This document shows, one piece after another, positions 10,189-22,399 of a stretch of 64,000 bases of DNA. Made by a program: the position numbers and the translations under genes. The stretch's first letter is position 1. Each line of letters starts with the position of its first letter. The notes beneath the pieces are model-generated. The model saw only the letters and a list, made by a program, of their open reading frames with translations. It was not told the DNA's origin and ran no database searches. Where the stretch lies: NCBI GenBank assembly GCA_033239005.1, contig BSQZ01000030.1:4482001-4546000 (forward strand). The letters are read 5' to 3'. The DNA is from Lamellibrachia satsuma (taxonomy: Eukaryota > Annelida > Polychaeta > Sabellida > Siboglinidae).

Positions 10189-13100
10189 ATAGTGTTGACT
10201 ACCAAGGTTCCAAGACTGTTAAGCCGGGGTGGGTGTGTGAGGATAAGCTCTCACTACTTATAGAATGCCACAACGGCGTGCGTCTCGTAAAGCCTCTGAC
10301 GGTCCAGTCCAGCTCCTGGCCTTCTTGCGGCAGAACTGTTTTTACTGACAGGAGAAGGGGCAAAGGCGGATATCTGGCGCCTTAAAACCAGAAGCTTCGG
10401 GTAGATGGGGCTCGTTAACCTTGACTGGTCGCCCGTCTAGGAGAAGGTAAACTCTCATTTCAAACCTCCGCTGCCTTGCGGCTATACCCTGTCATGGGGA
10501 AGGCTAGGGGAGTAAACCCTACACAAATCCGGAGTGGAGCCCCGAAGACGGTCTGGTGATCACTTTGTCACTTTTCCAGCAGCTCCTGCAGTCAAAAGCT
10601 GGTGCCAAACGTCATGTTTCGCATTCCTTTGGATCCCACCGGTAAGGCCGAGAGCAGGACCTGATGACTGGGCAACCCAGGATCTCGTACACTCTTGCCC
10701 AGGCTTGCGCCCTGGAGAGGAAACTCCAGCCTCACTTCACAGTGTGGAACTAACACGGGAGACAGCAGTTACGAGTGATAAGCCCAACTCGATTGGCGTA
10801 GAGTACGGGCGCTACGGGTTGTCTCTGACGGTGGGAGAGATCATCGTGTCTCACTGGTCAGCTACCGCCCGCCTAAGCTGGGCAGCCCCCAGCCAATAAG
10901 GTGCTGACTCGCCAACAGCTGGCTGCTTCAATGGGTGCTTGGAGCTTAGTGTTTAGGCACAACAAGCATATGGTAACACTGCACCAGGCAAACAACGAAA
11001 AACTAAGAAGTACCCAGCACTTCGCTTCGCAAGCTGGAATGTACGGACCATGTGTCCCGGTATCTCAGATGACTTGCAACAGGTCAATGACAGAAGGAAA
11101 ACAGCTATTATCGATAGGGAGCTAACCATACTCGATGTTAGCAGCTCTCCAGGAAACCAGACTTGCCTCCAGCGGATGTCTCAAGGAAGAGAACTTCACC
11201 TTCTTCTGGAAAGGGAAGGAGCCCGAGGAACCCCGCTTGTACGGGGTTGGTTTTGCTGTCAAGAACTCTCTCCTTGATACTGTGGAGCCTCCCACTGGTG
11301 GCACTGAGCGCATTCTATCTATCCGTCTCGTCACTGCTGCAGGTTTGTCCACATCTTCAGCATCTACGCCCCTACATTGGGGGCCTCTGAAGATATCAAG
11401 GACTATTTCTATGATGAACTTGACAGCCTGATTGGCAAGATTCCCAAAGTTGAGCCGCTCATCATTCTTGGCGACTTTAATGCTAGAGTAGGCTCAGACC
11501 ATCAATCATGGCCGTCCTGCATTGGACACCACGGCACTGGGAGGATGAACGACAACGGACAAAGATTATTGGAGCTTTGCTCATTTCATGGTATTTGCAT
11601 CACCAACACCTTCTTCCAATCAAAGCATCAGCAAAAAGTGTCGTGGAAGCATCCAAGGTCTCATAAATGGCATCAACTAGACCTCGTCATCGCCAGACGC
11701 TCTGCTCTGAACAATGTCCTAGAAACACGTAGCTACCATAGTGCAGATTGTGATACAGACCATGCCTTGGTGTGCAGTAAAGTGAGACTCTCTCTCCGCA
11801 TAAGCTGCTCCGCTCCAAGCCCACAGGTAGCACTCGCATCAATGTTGCTACAACTGCATACCCCCCCAACGAAGGGAGCAGTTTGTAGCCTCCCTTGACC
11901 AGTTCCTTCAGGACCTTCCGGATCAGGACGCCACAGCAAGGTGGAACACCCTCAGTAATACCATCTACAATGCAGCGATAACTGCATTTGGCAAGAGAGA
12001 AAGACCAAACCAAGACTGGTACAATGCTAACCTACATGTTATGGTACCCGTCAATGAAACCAAACGAGAAGCCCTGCTTGCATACAAACACAATCCATGT
12101 GAGAAGACACTGTCGGCTCTCATATCTGTACGGAGCATCGCACAACGCACAACAAGACGCTGTGCAAATGATTACTGGCTGAAACTGTGCGAGAGTATCC
12201 AAAACTCAGCCGAGTGCGGAAACGTACGCGGCATGTACGATGTTATCAAGAAAGCCGTTGGCCCCACTGTAAGGAAGATGGCTCCACTGAAATCCTCATC
12301 AGGAGAGATGCTCACAGACCGGGATAAACAGATGGAGCGATGGGTTGAACATTATTCAGAACTGTACTCCCGACAAACAGTCGCTACTAATGCTGCCCTC
12401 AACGCCATCAGGGACTTGCCTATGATGGAGGAGCAGGACAACGAGCCCACAATCGAGGACCTGAGCAAAGCTATTGACTCCCTCTCTTGCGGCAAGGCAC
12501 CAGGATGTGACAGCATATCGCCAGAAGCGATCAAGTGTGCGAAGCCCGCCTTACTACATCAACTGCTCTGTTTCTGCTGGAATGAAGGAACAGTCCGTCA
12601 AGAAATGCGGGATGCTACAATAGTCACCTTGTACAAAAACAAAGGCGACCGCAATGAATGCAACAACTATAGGGGCATATCATTATTGAGCATTGTGGGG
12701 AAGGCCTTCGCTCGGGTCCTACTAATCAGACTACAGAAACTTGCCTCACGTGTCTACCCAGAATCCCAGTGCGGGTTCAGAGTAGGAAGATCCACCATAG
12801 ATATGATCTACTCAGTACGCCAGCTCCAGGAAAAGTGCAGAGAACAGGGAATGCCCCTCTACGTGGCGTTCATTGATTTAACCAAAACCTTCGATCTTGT
12901 CAGCAGGAAGGGACTCTTCCGCCTACTTGAGAAGATCGGCTGCCCTCCCAAGCTAAGCAGCATGGTAGTCTCCTTCCATGAGAACATGAAAGGTACAGTT
13001 GTGTATGATGGTTCGACATCGGAGCCCTTCACTGTCTGCAGCAGTGTCAAGCAAGGCTGTGTCCTTGCTCCAACATTGTTTGGGATCTTCTTCTCCCTCC

Positions 13101-14230
13101 TTCTGTCATATGCCTTCGACTCTTCCTTAGACGGTATCTACCTGCACACCAGATTTTATGGGAAGCTGTTCAACCTGGCACGTCTGCGTGCCAAAACAAA
13201 GGTGACAGAGGTATACGTCAGGGAGATGCTGTTTGCAGATGATGCAGCACTCACTGCCCACTCAGGAGAGGCCCTCCAGAGGCTGGTCGATCGCTTTGCA
13301 CACGCCTGCAGAGAGTTTGGACTCACAATCAGCCTGAAGAAGACGAACGTCATTGCACTTGATGCCAGCCAAGTCCCCTCCGTCAAGATCAATAACTACA
13401 CCCTGGAGGTAGTAGAAGACTTCACCTACCTCGGGTCAAACATCTCCAACAACCTTTCGCTGGACACGGAGATAAACAGGCGCATCGGAAAAGCCGCATG
13501 CAATATGACCAAGCTGACCAAAAGAGTATGGGAAAATAAGATGCTCACTGTGAACACCAAGATGAGAATCTATCAGTCCTGTGTGTTGATCACCCTCTTC
13601 TATGGCAGCGAATCGTGGACAACATACATGTGCCAGGAGCGCCGCCTCAACACCTTCCACATGCGGTGCCTCATGCGTATCCTCGGCATCACATGGTAGG
13701 ATCGTATCCCCTACAGCGACATATTGGACCGTGCCAGGATCCGCAGCATGCATTCACTGCTGAGCCAGAGACGCCTGCGCTGGTTAGGCCATGTAGGTCG
13801 CATGGAGGACGGCCGCTTGCCGAAAGACATCCTTTATGGACAACTCACCAGTGCCGCGAGGCCAGTGGGACGCCCAGCCCTCAGATTCAAGGATGCCTGC
13901 AATCGTGACATGAAGGCCTGTGACATCAGCCCCAAAGACTGGGAAGCAGTGGCCGAAGACCGCACTGCTTGGCGTCAGGCAACACACAGAGGCATTTAAA
14001 GGGCAGATGAAAAGAGACACCAGCATGCGGCGGAGAAGAGGATGCGGCGAAAACAAAACGCAGCACTACCACCAATGTCATCCTGTTTCGTCTGCTTTGG
14101 CTACGGCAAGGACTGCCACTCAAGAATCGGCCTTCACAGCCACAGTGGACGCTGCCAAAATTTGAAAAATTGACAAATTGACAACGGGGCGCATCAGCAT
14201 CGTCTCTTCGAGACTACGCTCTGCCTATAT
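10189..14230 (+). mobile_element. Second APE-type LINE (RTE-like), nearly full length
   Basis: A probable 5' leader (about 10,189-11,020, GC-rich, short frames only) precedes an endonuclease, reverse transcriptase and a C-terminal zinc-knuckle-like motif. The protein is a different lineage from the 2.8-6.2 kb element: its wording (RMNDNGQRLLELC, NTFFQ, WHQLDLVI, GCVLAPTLF) differs although the domain order is the same. The right limit is set by the end of the coding region and start of the next element. Clade assignment within the RTE-like group is my inference. Confidence 0.75.
11023..14162 (+). pseudogene. RTE-like endonuclease-RT ORF, frame-broken
   Basis: Endonuclease: ASWNVRTMC (about 11,030), QETR at 11,150 and GDFNARVG at 11,470-11,493, then the WHQLDLVIARR word near 11,668. 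Reverse transcriptase: longest open part 12,041-13,699 (552 codons) with GKAPGCD, NNYRGISLL, FIDLTKTFD, KQGCVLAPTLF and catalytic FADD at 13,232-13,243. After a stop at about 13,697 the same frame resumes with RRLRWLGHVGRM and GRPALRFKD, stops again at 13,997-13,999, and reads into a cysteine/histidine motif (CFVC...CHSRIGLHSH...C, 14,084-14,152), a zinc-finger-like tail common in this LINE group. Frames shift within 11,135-11,380 and near 11,890-12,040, so it is inactive. Confidence 0.85.
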
Positions 14231-14355
14231 GACTACCAAAAATATTCGGTATGCTACCCATGCCACTGTCTACTGCTGCTGTGAGTCCATCCGCAAATAC
14301 TGCTGCCCCGTTTCCACTTAGATGAAGCCCGTCCTGCATGTACATATCAGCCCGG
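14210..14355 (-). pseudogene. CR1-type ORF1 esterase (SGNH) C-terminal remnant
   Basis: Minus-strand translation gives MYMQDGLHLSGNGAAVFADG followed by an AVDSGMGSI word. The DGLHLS block resembles the Asp-x-x-His block of SGNH/GDSL-type esterases, carried as ORF1 domains by some CR1-like LINEs. Only about 45 residues are left and no reverse transcriptase of that orientation adjoins. Motif is seen; source family is inferred. Confidence 0.5.
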
Positions 14356-14385
14356 CAACAACGACATATAATTGAGGTTATTACA

Positions 14386-16026
14386 CAAATATGGTCTCAA
14401 ATAACTCTGAAAGTCCACCTCAGCTATGGAACTGCATAAATAAAATTCTACACAGGCGGCCTGCTCCATCTCTTCCTAATCATGTTTCAATCAAGTCTCT
14501 ATATGACTCGTTCTCTAGTCATTTAAAGGACACAATCAGTCTTATCCATTCTGCTTTCCCAGATCATACTTTTAGTACTGTAAACGTGGCATCTCCACGA
14601 GTAAATTCTTTACTTGTATCATTTGAACCTGCCACAGCTGATGAAGTGAAGAAAATAATTATGTCTTCCCCAAATAAGTCCTGTGAGCTTGATCCACTAT
14701 CAACCGTGCTGTTGAAATCTTGTCTTCATACATTGCTCAAACCGATAACGGATATTATAAATGCATCACTGTGTTCTGGCTTGTTTCCTGATGATTTCGA
14801 ACACGCCCATGTCAACCCACTTCTTAAGAAGACATCTTTGCCTAAAGAAGATCTAAACAGTTATAGACCTATTTCCAATCTCAGCTTTATTTCCAAAATA
14901 CTTGAGAAAGTCGTAGCAAGCCGTCTAATATCTCACATCTACACAAATTGCTTATCTAATGTGTCACAATCAGCTTACAAAGAGTTTCATTCTACAGAAA
15001 CTGTTCTCTTAAAATTACACAATGACGTTACCTTAAACATTGACAAAGGAAAAGTAACAACACCTACCTTGCTGGATCTGTCTGCCGCCTTTGCTACGAT
15101 AGATCATGGCATCCTTATTAAACGCTTATCATTGTGGTATGGCATATCTGGCACAACTCTGAACTGGTTTTTATCATACCTAACTGGTAGACACCAAACC
15201 GTAAAGATTGCAAACTGGTTCTCGGCCGCACTCCCCACTTTGTGTGGTGTCCCCCAGGGTTCTGTTCTGGGGCCTTTGCTGTTCCCTCTTTACACTACGC
15301 CACTCAGCTCTGTTATCCAAAATCATAATTTGGACCACCACCTTTACGCAGATGATACACATATCTACATTTCTTTGGTTACCTCGGATACGAATCGCTC
15401 CCTAAATCAGCTCAGCGATTGTCTCCAGGATATCTCCCTCTGGATGACTGACAGCAAATTAAAGTTAAACGCAGACAAAACTGAATTTCTCATCATTGGT
15501 ACTCCAAAGCAGTGTGGCAAACTTGATGGTTTTTTCCCGACATGTATCCTGAGTCAAACTATCACTCCAGCAGCTTCAGCGAAGAATTTGGGAGTCACTT
15601 TTGATAAGAATTTCAACTTTAGACAACATGTTTCTCAAACGTGTTGTTGCTGTTTTTATCATATCTGTGATCTTCGTCGTATTCGCCGGTATATGTCACT
15701 TTCTGTAGCTAAAACTATTGCAACAGCTCTTGTTAGCAGCATACTTGATTACTGCAATTCCCTCCTTCATAATATTTCTATCAAGGATATTACAACACTT
15801 CAACGTGTCCAAAATTTGTCGGGCTAGGGTAGTTACACGATCTCCTCTTTTCTGTCGCTCAGTGTCACTTCTAAAATCATTGCATTTGCTCCCTGTGCGA
15901 TATCGCATTATTTTTAAGATCTGTACAACTACCTATCAAGCTCTTTCCACCAAACAACCTGCATATTTCCATTCAATGCTCACTCCAGCCAGACAACCCA
16001 GACAGCTTCGGTCGTCTGGTTCTGGT
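14386..16026 (+). mobile_element. L2/CR1-group LINE, 5'-truncated
   Basis: The copy begins inside the linker between endonuclease and reverse transcriptase (PPQLWNCINKILHRRPAPSL) and runs through the whole RT. It breaks off inside the C-terminal domain after ARQPRQLRSSGSG, where a 40-bp minisatellite takes over. 5' truncation is the usual outcome of target-primed reverse transcription; loss of the 3' end is not, and suggests later rearrangement at the minisatellite. Confidence 0.8.
14391..16026 (+). pseudogene. L2-type reverse transcriptase
   Basis: One open frame of 478 codons (14,391-15,827) holds the RT domain: NSYRPISNLSFISKILEKVV (about 14,853), LLDLSAAFATIDHGIL (about 15,070), a GVPQGSVLGPLLF block (15,245-15,283) and intact catalytic YADD at 15,345-15,356. 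The usual AFDTIDH is AFATIDH here, replacing the first catalytic-metal Asp with Ala, so this RT is probably dead even where the frame is open. A stop/frameshift at about 15,825 separates the C-terminal part, which continues to 16,026 as ARVVTRSPLF...LLPVRYRIIFKI. No endonuclease is present. Confidence 0.85.
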
Positions 16027-16231
16027 TGGTTGATGTATGTGTATCTGTGTGCATTGTACTATATGTTGGTTGATGTATGTGTATTTGTGTACATTGTACT
16101 ATATATTGGTTGATGTATGTGTATCTGTGTACATTGTACTATATATTGGTTGATGTATGTGTATCTGTGTACATTGTACTATATATTGGTTGATGTATGT
16201 GTATCTGTGTACATTGTACTATATATTGGTT
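16027..16231. repeat. 40-bp tandem repeat, 5 copies
   Basis: The unit starts GGTTGATGTATGTGTATCTG and contains TACATTGTACTATATATT; units 3-5 are nearly identical. It starts exactly where the L2 coding sequence stops. From 16,232 to 16,840 I see no gene; there is only a short (TA)n-like run near 16,525. Confidence 0.95.
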
Positions 16232-16843
16232 ATGATTATTTAATTTTCATGCATTTCCTTTCAGCATATTTGTAGACTGATTGTTTAGATTTTATATATT
16301 CACAGCATCCTGATTGATGTGTTTTGGTTCACACCTTCAGTGACTTGAAGTTAGATCATCCGTGTCAGAAATGCAAAATATTCACATGACAACTTGTCAG
16401 ATGTATAGCTTCTTTTCACACATACCATAATTCGTTGTACTTTGTACGCTCAATATGACCCATCGCTGTTGTAAAATACACAGAAATGCTACCTTTTTGC
16501 CCAAAAACAGTGCATATAAAAAAATATATATATATTTTAATTAAAAATTAGTTGACAATTTTAGTGTTGCATTGATGAAAATACCCCACATTTTGTGAAA
16601 CACTTGTAAAATTTTCTATATTTCAAGCACAGCAAGTAGTGTGAGCTTTAAGACTAAAGTGCATATATGCAGTTGAGCCCACTTGAAATTCTTCCCCTCA
16701 CATACGGGGGCATGTCTCAGTAACATATCAATTAATGTGTAGTGTTGCGAAGTGGATTTCCTTCTGTGATTTATTTAAATAAATGTTTTTCTTCGATTTG
16801 GTATAATTTTCGTGACGGTTTCTGAGATGTCGGAAATTAATTA

Positions 16844-17284
16844 GGGCACGGACCACAGTCAGAATCCGTCCGCCATTACATATAAAGAATCCCAAGGAAA
16901 AAATTAATTGTGCAGTTAGGGTTTATTTTTGAGAGCAGAAATTGTGTGGATAAGTGAGTGGAAGTGATGTTTTTGTGCACAGTAGCATCTAAGCTTTGAT
17001 GATGCCATTTGTCAGTTGGTATACCAGTTGTGTAAGGTGGCCATCAGGCAGGGTGTACTGATATTGTGGAAACCGGGGAATTTCATGGCAGAAATGCAGG
17101 GGTGTCATGCATTGAAGCAATTTGTGCGAAAAGGAGGTATGTCGTTTTCACGAATTTCACACACCAGGTGTCTTAGTGGGTCTGTCATTTGCTGTGAATA
17201 AAAAAAATTGTAGGATAAATTTTTAATATAGGTGCAAGAACGTTATAATGGTCGTCTATGGGAAAAGTGACCGTGGTCTGGCCC
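16844..17284. mobile_element. MITE, copy 1, TTA-flanked (441 bp)
   Basis: Left end GGGCACGGACCACAGTCA and right end (reverse complement) GGGCCAGACCACGGTCA are imperfect inverted repeats, flanked by TTA on both sides (16,841-16,843 and 17,285-17,287). A TTA/TAA 3-bp duplication suggests a PIF/Harbinger-type origin. A related element with similar termini and size lies at 23,801-24,229. The interior has no convincing ORF. 17,288-17,476 holds nothing recognisable. Confidence 0.6.
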
Positions 17285-17476
17285 TTATTGGCCGGCGATA
17301 AGCCAATGATTTAATTGTTTTCGGCGAAAGTTTGGATAAAGGTGCATTAACCTGGCCGAAATTATTAACGCTATTAAATTACATTTTTACCTAATTTTTT
17401 CGGCTTGTAGCCGACAGCACCCCTGGAGGGCACCTAGCTCACAACATCCTTGTAGGGCATCTAGCTCAAAACACCC

Positions 17477-17746
17477 CTAGATCTCCTTTAGTTTTGTTAA
17501 ACCACATTATTTAAGGCTTTCTTCGTAACTAGGGTCTCCCAGTTGTGGAATAATTTTAGATGCTTTCTGTATTCATTCTAGTATATCTATATACTTCTTA
17601 CGATATGGTCTCCATGCTTGTATACAATATTCTATATGAGGCCTAAGTATTGCTTTATACAGAGGTATAATTAGCTCTTTTCCTTATGTTATATTTCTCA
17701 TAATCAACCCAATAATGTGAGTACTCTTTGAAGCTGCAATACCACA
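17477..17746 (-). mobile_element. CR1-type LINE, RT C-terminal fragment
   Basis: This duplicates 18,183-18,470 of the adjacent long CR1 copy in the same orientation (shared word CTTACGATATGGTCTCCATG), with more mutations and small deletions. It is an older insertion or a local duplicate. 17,747-17,820 is unassigned. Confidence 0.8.
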
Positions 17747-17821
17747 TCATTATTATTGTTATGACCTATGCATTTAAGTAAAAAAAGTCATGCCAACGTT
17801 TAACAAGATTTAAAAAGATTT

Positions 17822-20800
17822 AACAAGATTTGCCATCCAAGCCAAAGGCCCAGATGGCAAGTGGACAAGGAAGCCATTGGCTTATCGAGAGTCCAACAAT
17901 GTTCATCTACTTATAACCCGCCCTCCTGAGATATCTGGCAACCTTGTTTTTAAACATTTTCACGCTGCTAGCAGTTACACAATCTGTAGACAATTTGTTC
18001 CATTCATTTATTGTCCTCTGTGAGAAAGAGTGCTTCCTGATTTCCAATCTACATTGATCCTTTATTAATTTTACTTCATGTCCTCTAGTTCTGCTATCCT
18101 TCTTGAGTGAGAAAAACATATTTCTATCAATATTTTCACACCCATTCAATATCTTAAAAACTTCAATCTGATCTCCTCTTAACCTCCTTTTCTCTAGAGT
18201 TGTTAAACCACATTCTTTCAGGCGTTCTTCATAACTAAGGTCTCTAAGTTCTGGAATCATTTTAGTTGCTCTCCTTTGTATGCGTTCAAGCGTATCTATA
18301 TCCTTCTTACGATATGGTCTCCATGCTTGTATACAGTATTCTAAATGAGGTCTAACTATTGCTTTATAAAGAGGTATAATTAACTTTTTTCCCTTGTATG
18401 TTATGTTTCTTCTAATCAATCCAAGAATTTGATTACCCTTTGAAGCTGCAATACCACACTGCTCTGAAACTTTCATATCAGCGCTTATTGTAACTCCTAA
18501 GTCCTTTTCTTGTACAGTAGTACCCAGAACAGTATCTCCCATTTTATAGTTTACATTCAAGTTCCCTTGTCCTGTATGTAGGCATTTACATTTCCCAAAA
18601 TTGAACAGCATCTGCCATTTCTCAGACCATTTCACTAATCTGTCTAGATCGTTTTCTAAATATTGTTTATCGCCATCATTTTTAACCTTTCTAAACACTT
18701 GTCATCTGCAAATTTCAGTGCGTTACTTGTTATATTGTCGTCCAAGTCATTGATATATATTAAGAATAATAAAGGTCATAACGCTGATCCTTGCGGTACA
18801 CCACTCAAAACTGATTTCCATTTTGAAACTTCTCCATCTACTACAACTCGTTGTCTTCTGTCAGTCAGCCATTGTTCTATCCAGTCAGTTATGCTATCCC
18901 CGATACCATGGGCTTTTAATTTAAGTAGCAATCTTTGATGTGGCACTTTGTCAAAAGCTTTCTGAAAATCTAAGTAGATAATATCTACTGGCGATCCCAC
19001 GTCTATTCACTTAGTGATTTCTTCCAAAAAACATAACATATTTGTTAAGCATGACCTCGCTTTAAGAAATCCATGTTGAGATGAATTTAATAATTTATGT
19101 TTAACGAGGAAGTCCACCATATGGTCTTTAATTAATCTTTCTAATCATTTACAAATCACTGACGTTAAATTCACTGGTTTGTAATTTTCTGACTTATTTC
19201 TCGAACCCTTTTTAAATAATAGTATGATGTTTGCTTCTTTCCATTCAAACGGAACAACTCCCTCTTTTAATGACAAGTTGAATACTCTTGCAAGTGGTAT
19301 ACTGATTTGTTCTACTGTTTCCATTAGTAATTTTGGAGGAATCCCATCCACTCCCGGTGATTTGTTATCCTTCATTGCCTTTATTTTCTTAGCTACCAAT
19401 TCTGGAGTTACAACTAACGGACCTAAATAGTCAGATTTAGCCTCCTGAAATTTAGCATCAGCAACTGGTAATGAACTAATATCTTCTTTGGTAAACACTG
19501 AACTGAAGTAACCATTTCTGTCTTCTAGAGGTCCAACCTTGTCTTGTACGTTTTGCTTACTCCTGACACATGCGTAAAAACTCTTGCTGTCATGTTTTAT
19601 GTTACATGCTAGTTTTTGCTCATAGCTTCTTTTAGATAGTCTGGTTTCAGTTGTAGCTGCATTAAGTGCCTCTTTGTAATTTGCATAGTCTTCATCCTTT
19701 CTGGTACGCCTATAAATCCTCCACATAGTTTGTTTTAACACTATTTTTCTAATAGCTTCTTTTGACAAGTGTTTCTTTCTACACTGTTTTCCTTTTTTTT
19801 GGAAGGGAACAAATTTATCGATGATACTCTCAATTTCATATTTTAGAATATTCCAACATTCAATTGCGGTCTTATTCATCAGCATGTTATTCCAATCTAG
19901 CTTTGCTAAGTATTTTCTCATATCTTTATAGTTACCTTTGTGGAAGTTTCTCTTGTACGCTTTCTTATTTTTACTTTCTGATTTTACATTGATGTCAAAA
20001 TGTATTTGATTATGGTCACTGTTACCCAATGGTTCAAATACTTTTACATTGTCCACTAGTTCTTTTTGTGATGACAAAACTATATCTAATACATTTTCTC
20101 CCCTGGTTGGTTCTAGCACGTGTTGATTAAGAAAGCTATCCTGCATTAAAAATAGAAATTGTTGGTCCTCAATCCCTGTGCTCTCTAGAGAATTCCATTG
20201 TATGTGTCCATGATTAAAATCTCCCATTATGATACAATCCCCTTTACTAACTTCCTTTATAGCGTTTTTTTTTTATTTTGTGTTGTCCTCTTCGTTTATG
20301 TTTGGACTTCGGTAAACTAATCCAACAGTTAATTTTGAAATTCCTGAAACAATTTTGCACCAAACATCTTCATCGCAATCTGCTTCCCTTTCTAGTGTTA
20401 TTTCATAAGCCTGAATAGATTCGTTAACATATAAAATAACTTCCCCGCCCCTTCTTCCTATTCGATCTTTCCTAAACATTACGTATCCTGTCAGTCCTTA
20501 TTCAGCATCTGATATATCTTTGTTGGCCCATGATTCAGTTATACCAATTATGTGAGGGTCTATATCTTCTACCATAATTTTTAACTCGTTTTTCTTATTT
20601 ACTATGCTCCTTGCATTTCAACATACGCATCTATAACCTTTTTCAGAGATGTTTTTCGGATGAGTTTGTCTGTGCTAGTGGCCTCTTGTTCTGCTTGAGA
20701 CACCTCTAGGTAACCCCCCTGCACTTCTAGTTTAAACTGTTCATTACGTAGTATGTTTCTTTGAACCTTTCCGTGCTCAGTTTCTAGCCATTCAGTTACC

Positions 20801-20830
20801 ACTGAATACTGAGTTTCTTTTGAACTTTCA
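17822..20830 (-). mobile_element. Long CR1-type LINE, antisense, inactive
   Basis: On the minus strand this contains, in order, an APE-type endonuclease, reverse transcriptase and C-terminal domain, then a short 3' tail ending in repeats of AAATCTTGTT-type sequence, as in CR1/L2 elements. The 5' end lies near 20,830 (coding words from about 20,800). It is the parent-like copy for fragments at 1-82, 9,466-9,580, 9,577-10,188 and 17,477-17,746. It is frame-broken and so not autonomous now. Confidence 0.85.
17907..20802 (-). pseudogene. CR1 endonuclease-reverse transcriptase, frame-broken
   Basis: Endonuclease words: MFRKDRIGRRGGEVILYVNE (20,479 downward) and GDFNHGHIQWNSLE (20,227). A 360-codon open part (20,227-19,145) covers the end of the endonuclease, the QRFLSKEAIRK-like linker region and the start of RT (NKSPGVDGIPPKLL, FKKGSRNKSENY). 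IYLDFQKAFDKVPHQRL and SGVPQGS follow at 19,000-18,776. FADD is at 18,712-18,701, and a one-base loss directly after it shifts the frame. The last open part, 18,698-17,907 (263 codons), has KWSEKWQMLFNFGKCKCLH and the terminal RRAGYK. Other breaks lie near 20,240-20,280, 20,500 and 19,010-19,145. Confidence 0.88.
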
Positions 20831-20888
20831 GTAAAATTGAGTAAAACATATCAACCTCACTTTTCACATATGAGAATGGGAACACCTG

Positions 20889-22399
20889 CAGAGGTGTCAA
20901 CTATTATTACGACTTGAACGTACTTATTATGATATTTAGCCACGCATTACGCCATTACTCCTAACCCTCCATTGATTACGCTCGTAACTGGTTATGGTCT
21001 GTATTTTTTTTATTAAATAATTAAAATGCAATGGCCCCCTCTTGCTAATCGTAATCTGCTGTCGGTCAGTATTGTTTTAAGCAGATCTTTTGCGCCATCC
21101 GATTAGCGCAGGTGCCGTTGCTCATTGCCAAGTTTTATGCGCACTTTCAACCTACGGACTGAACCATGCATATATAGTAGGTGGTGTAAGGATTAAATGT
21201 GCCGCGAATGTTTGTGGGCGTAACCGATGTGCCTATATGCTTGCACCTCTTAACAATTTAATGCGATAGGTCTATCTTTTTGACTTGCTCGAAATGTTCT
21301 CATCGTCGGTGGATTATTGGGTTCAGATCGCGTTTTCAATGTAGATAGTTTAACCATTATCGTCGTAGCAGAAGTATGGCGAAATGCCTGAACACGCTAC
21401 TGCGAACGAAATTAAAGGGAATCCCAGCAAAACAGAAATACAAAGTGGAATATTCACATAAATGGTCAGTTCTTCAAAAGTCTAAGATAAATGGCAATCA
21501 CATTTATTGTCAAACCTGTTGAGCCGATATTAACATTGGACACAGTGGGTTGTCGAAAACACGTTGAATCAGCACAGCACATACAGGCCGGTGGGAAAAC
21601 ATGTTCTAAGACTTAAGATCAATACTTTCTTTTCAAAAGATCAATGCTGAGACTATTCGCATACTTTCTCATAGAACATAACATTCCAATAGCAGTAATT
21701 GTTGATCAGTGCCTCAGTCATAGACATTGACAAAAGAGCAGGTGCATTCTTCAGTTCACTCACATACTTCACACAGCGGTTTCTTTGCTTACTGCCTGTT
21801 GATGCTCACATTGATGCTCTTCATAGGGAATTTCTTCAGTATCAGGTGAAGCAATTTCCAAAGGAGCTAACATCTCAAAGAATTGATGCAGCATGGCACC
21901 TCATTTCATAGTTTGACAGATGCAAATGGTGTCAAGACGTTTTCCATGCTAGCTAGTGTTGCCACCAGAATATTAGTCATATCCACAGTAATGCTGACTG
22001 AAAGGGCATTCAGCATTGTCAGGAAAAAGAAAACAGAATTCCGGCCAACTTTTTCAACCAGGGTATTGAATGCTCTGTTAACACAGAAACTATCCATGTC
22101 AGCACATGGGCAAGTGTGCTACAAGCTGCAATATTCCAAAGACATACTCAGATAGACAAAACAGGCAATAACTGCTAAGCTAGCACACAATTAACAAGGT
22201 ATATGTTTTCATTATTTATGTGTTGCAGGCATTGCTGCTGACTAACACATTAATACATGTGTATTATTCAGAGTGTATCAAATTGCATTTTAACCAATCT
22301 TCTCAGGGTTTGGGAGTGTATGTCGACCCCCCCCCCCGATTTACACTGGGTCATCGCAAGGATATTTCACTTTTACATAATCAGATGTTGGCACCTGTG
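20889..22399 (+). mobile_element. Degraded hAT-type DNA transposon
   Basis: CAGAGGTGTCAAC at 20,889-20,901 is an 11/13 inverted match to GTTGGCACCTGTG at 22,387-22,399, and the interior encodes both ends of a hAT-like transposase. The flanks (AACACCTG and CACCTGAT) share CACCTG but out of register, so the target duplication is not clean. Only about 1.5 kb is left of what should be 2.5 kb or more, so the middle is deleted. Confidence 0.55.
21376..22157 (+). pseudogene. hAT-like transposase, internally deleted
   Basis: 21,376-21,519 encodes 48 residues starting MAKCLNTLLRTKLK and containing HKWSVLQKSK and YCQTC. This is the aromatic plus Cys-x2-Cys start of a BED-like zinc finger, ending in a stop. 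21,699-21,911 and 21,883-22,155 (overlapping, different frames) supply the C-terminal end, with LASVATRILVI and ERAFSIVRKKKTEFRPTF (ERAFSIVRK at 22,000-22,026). That is the hAT dimerisation region, where a run like HSNADSERAFS is expected but mutated here. The catalytic middle is missing. The coding start is the only ATG giving the finger in frame. Confidence 0.65.

Noticed and set aside
10534..11277. Short ORFs (74-121 codons) upstream of the second RTE-like element
   Set aside because: They overlap in different frames in what looks like the LINE 5' leader and share no family words.
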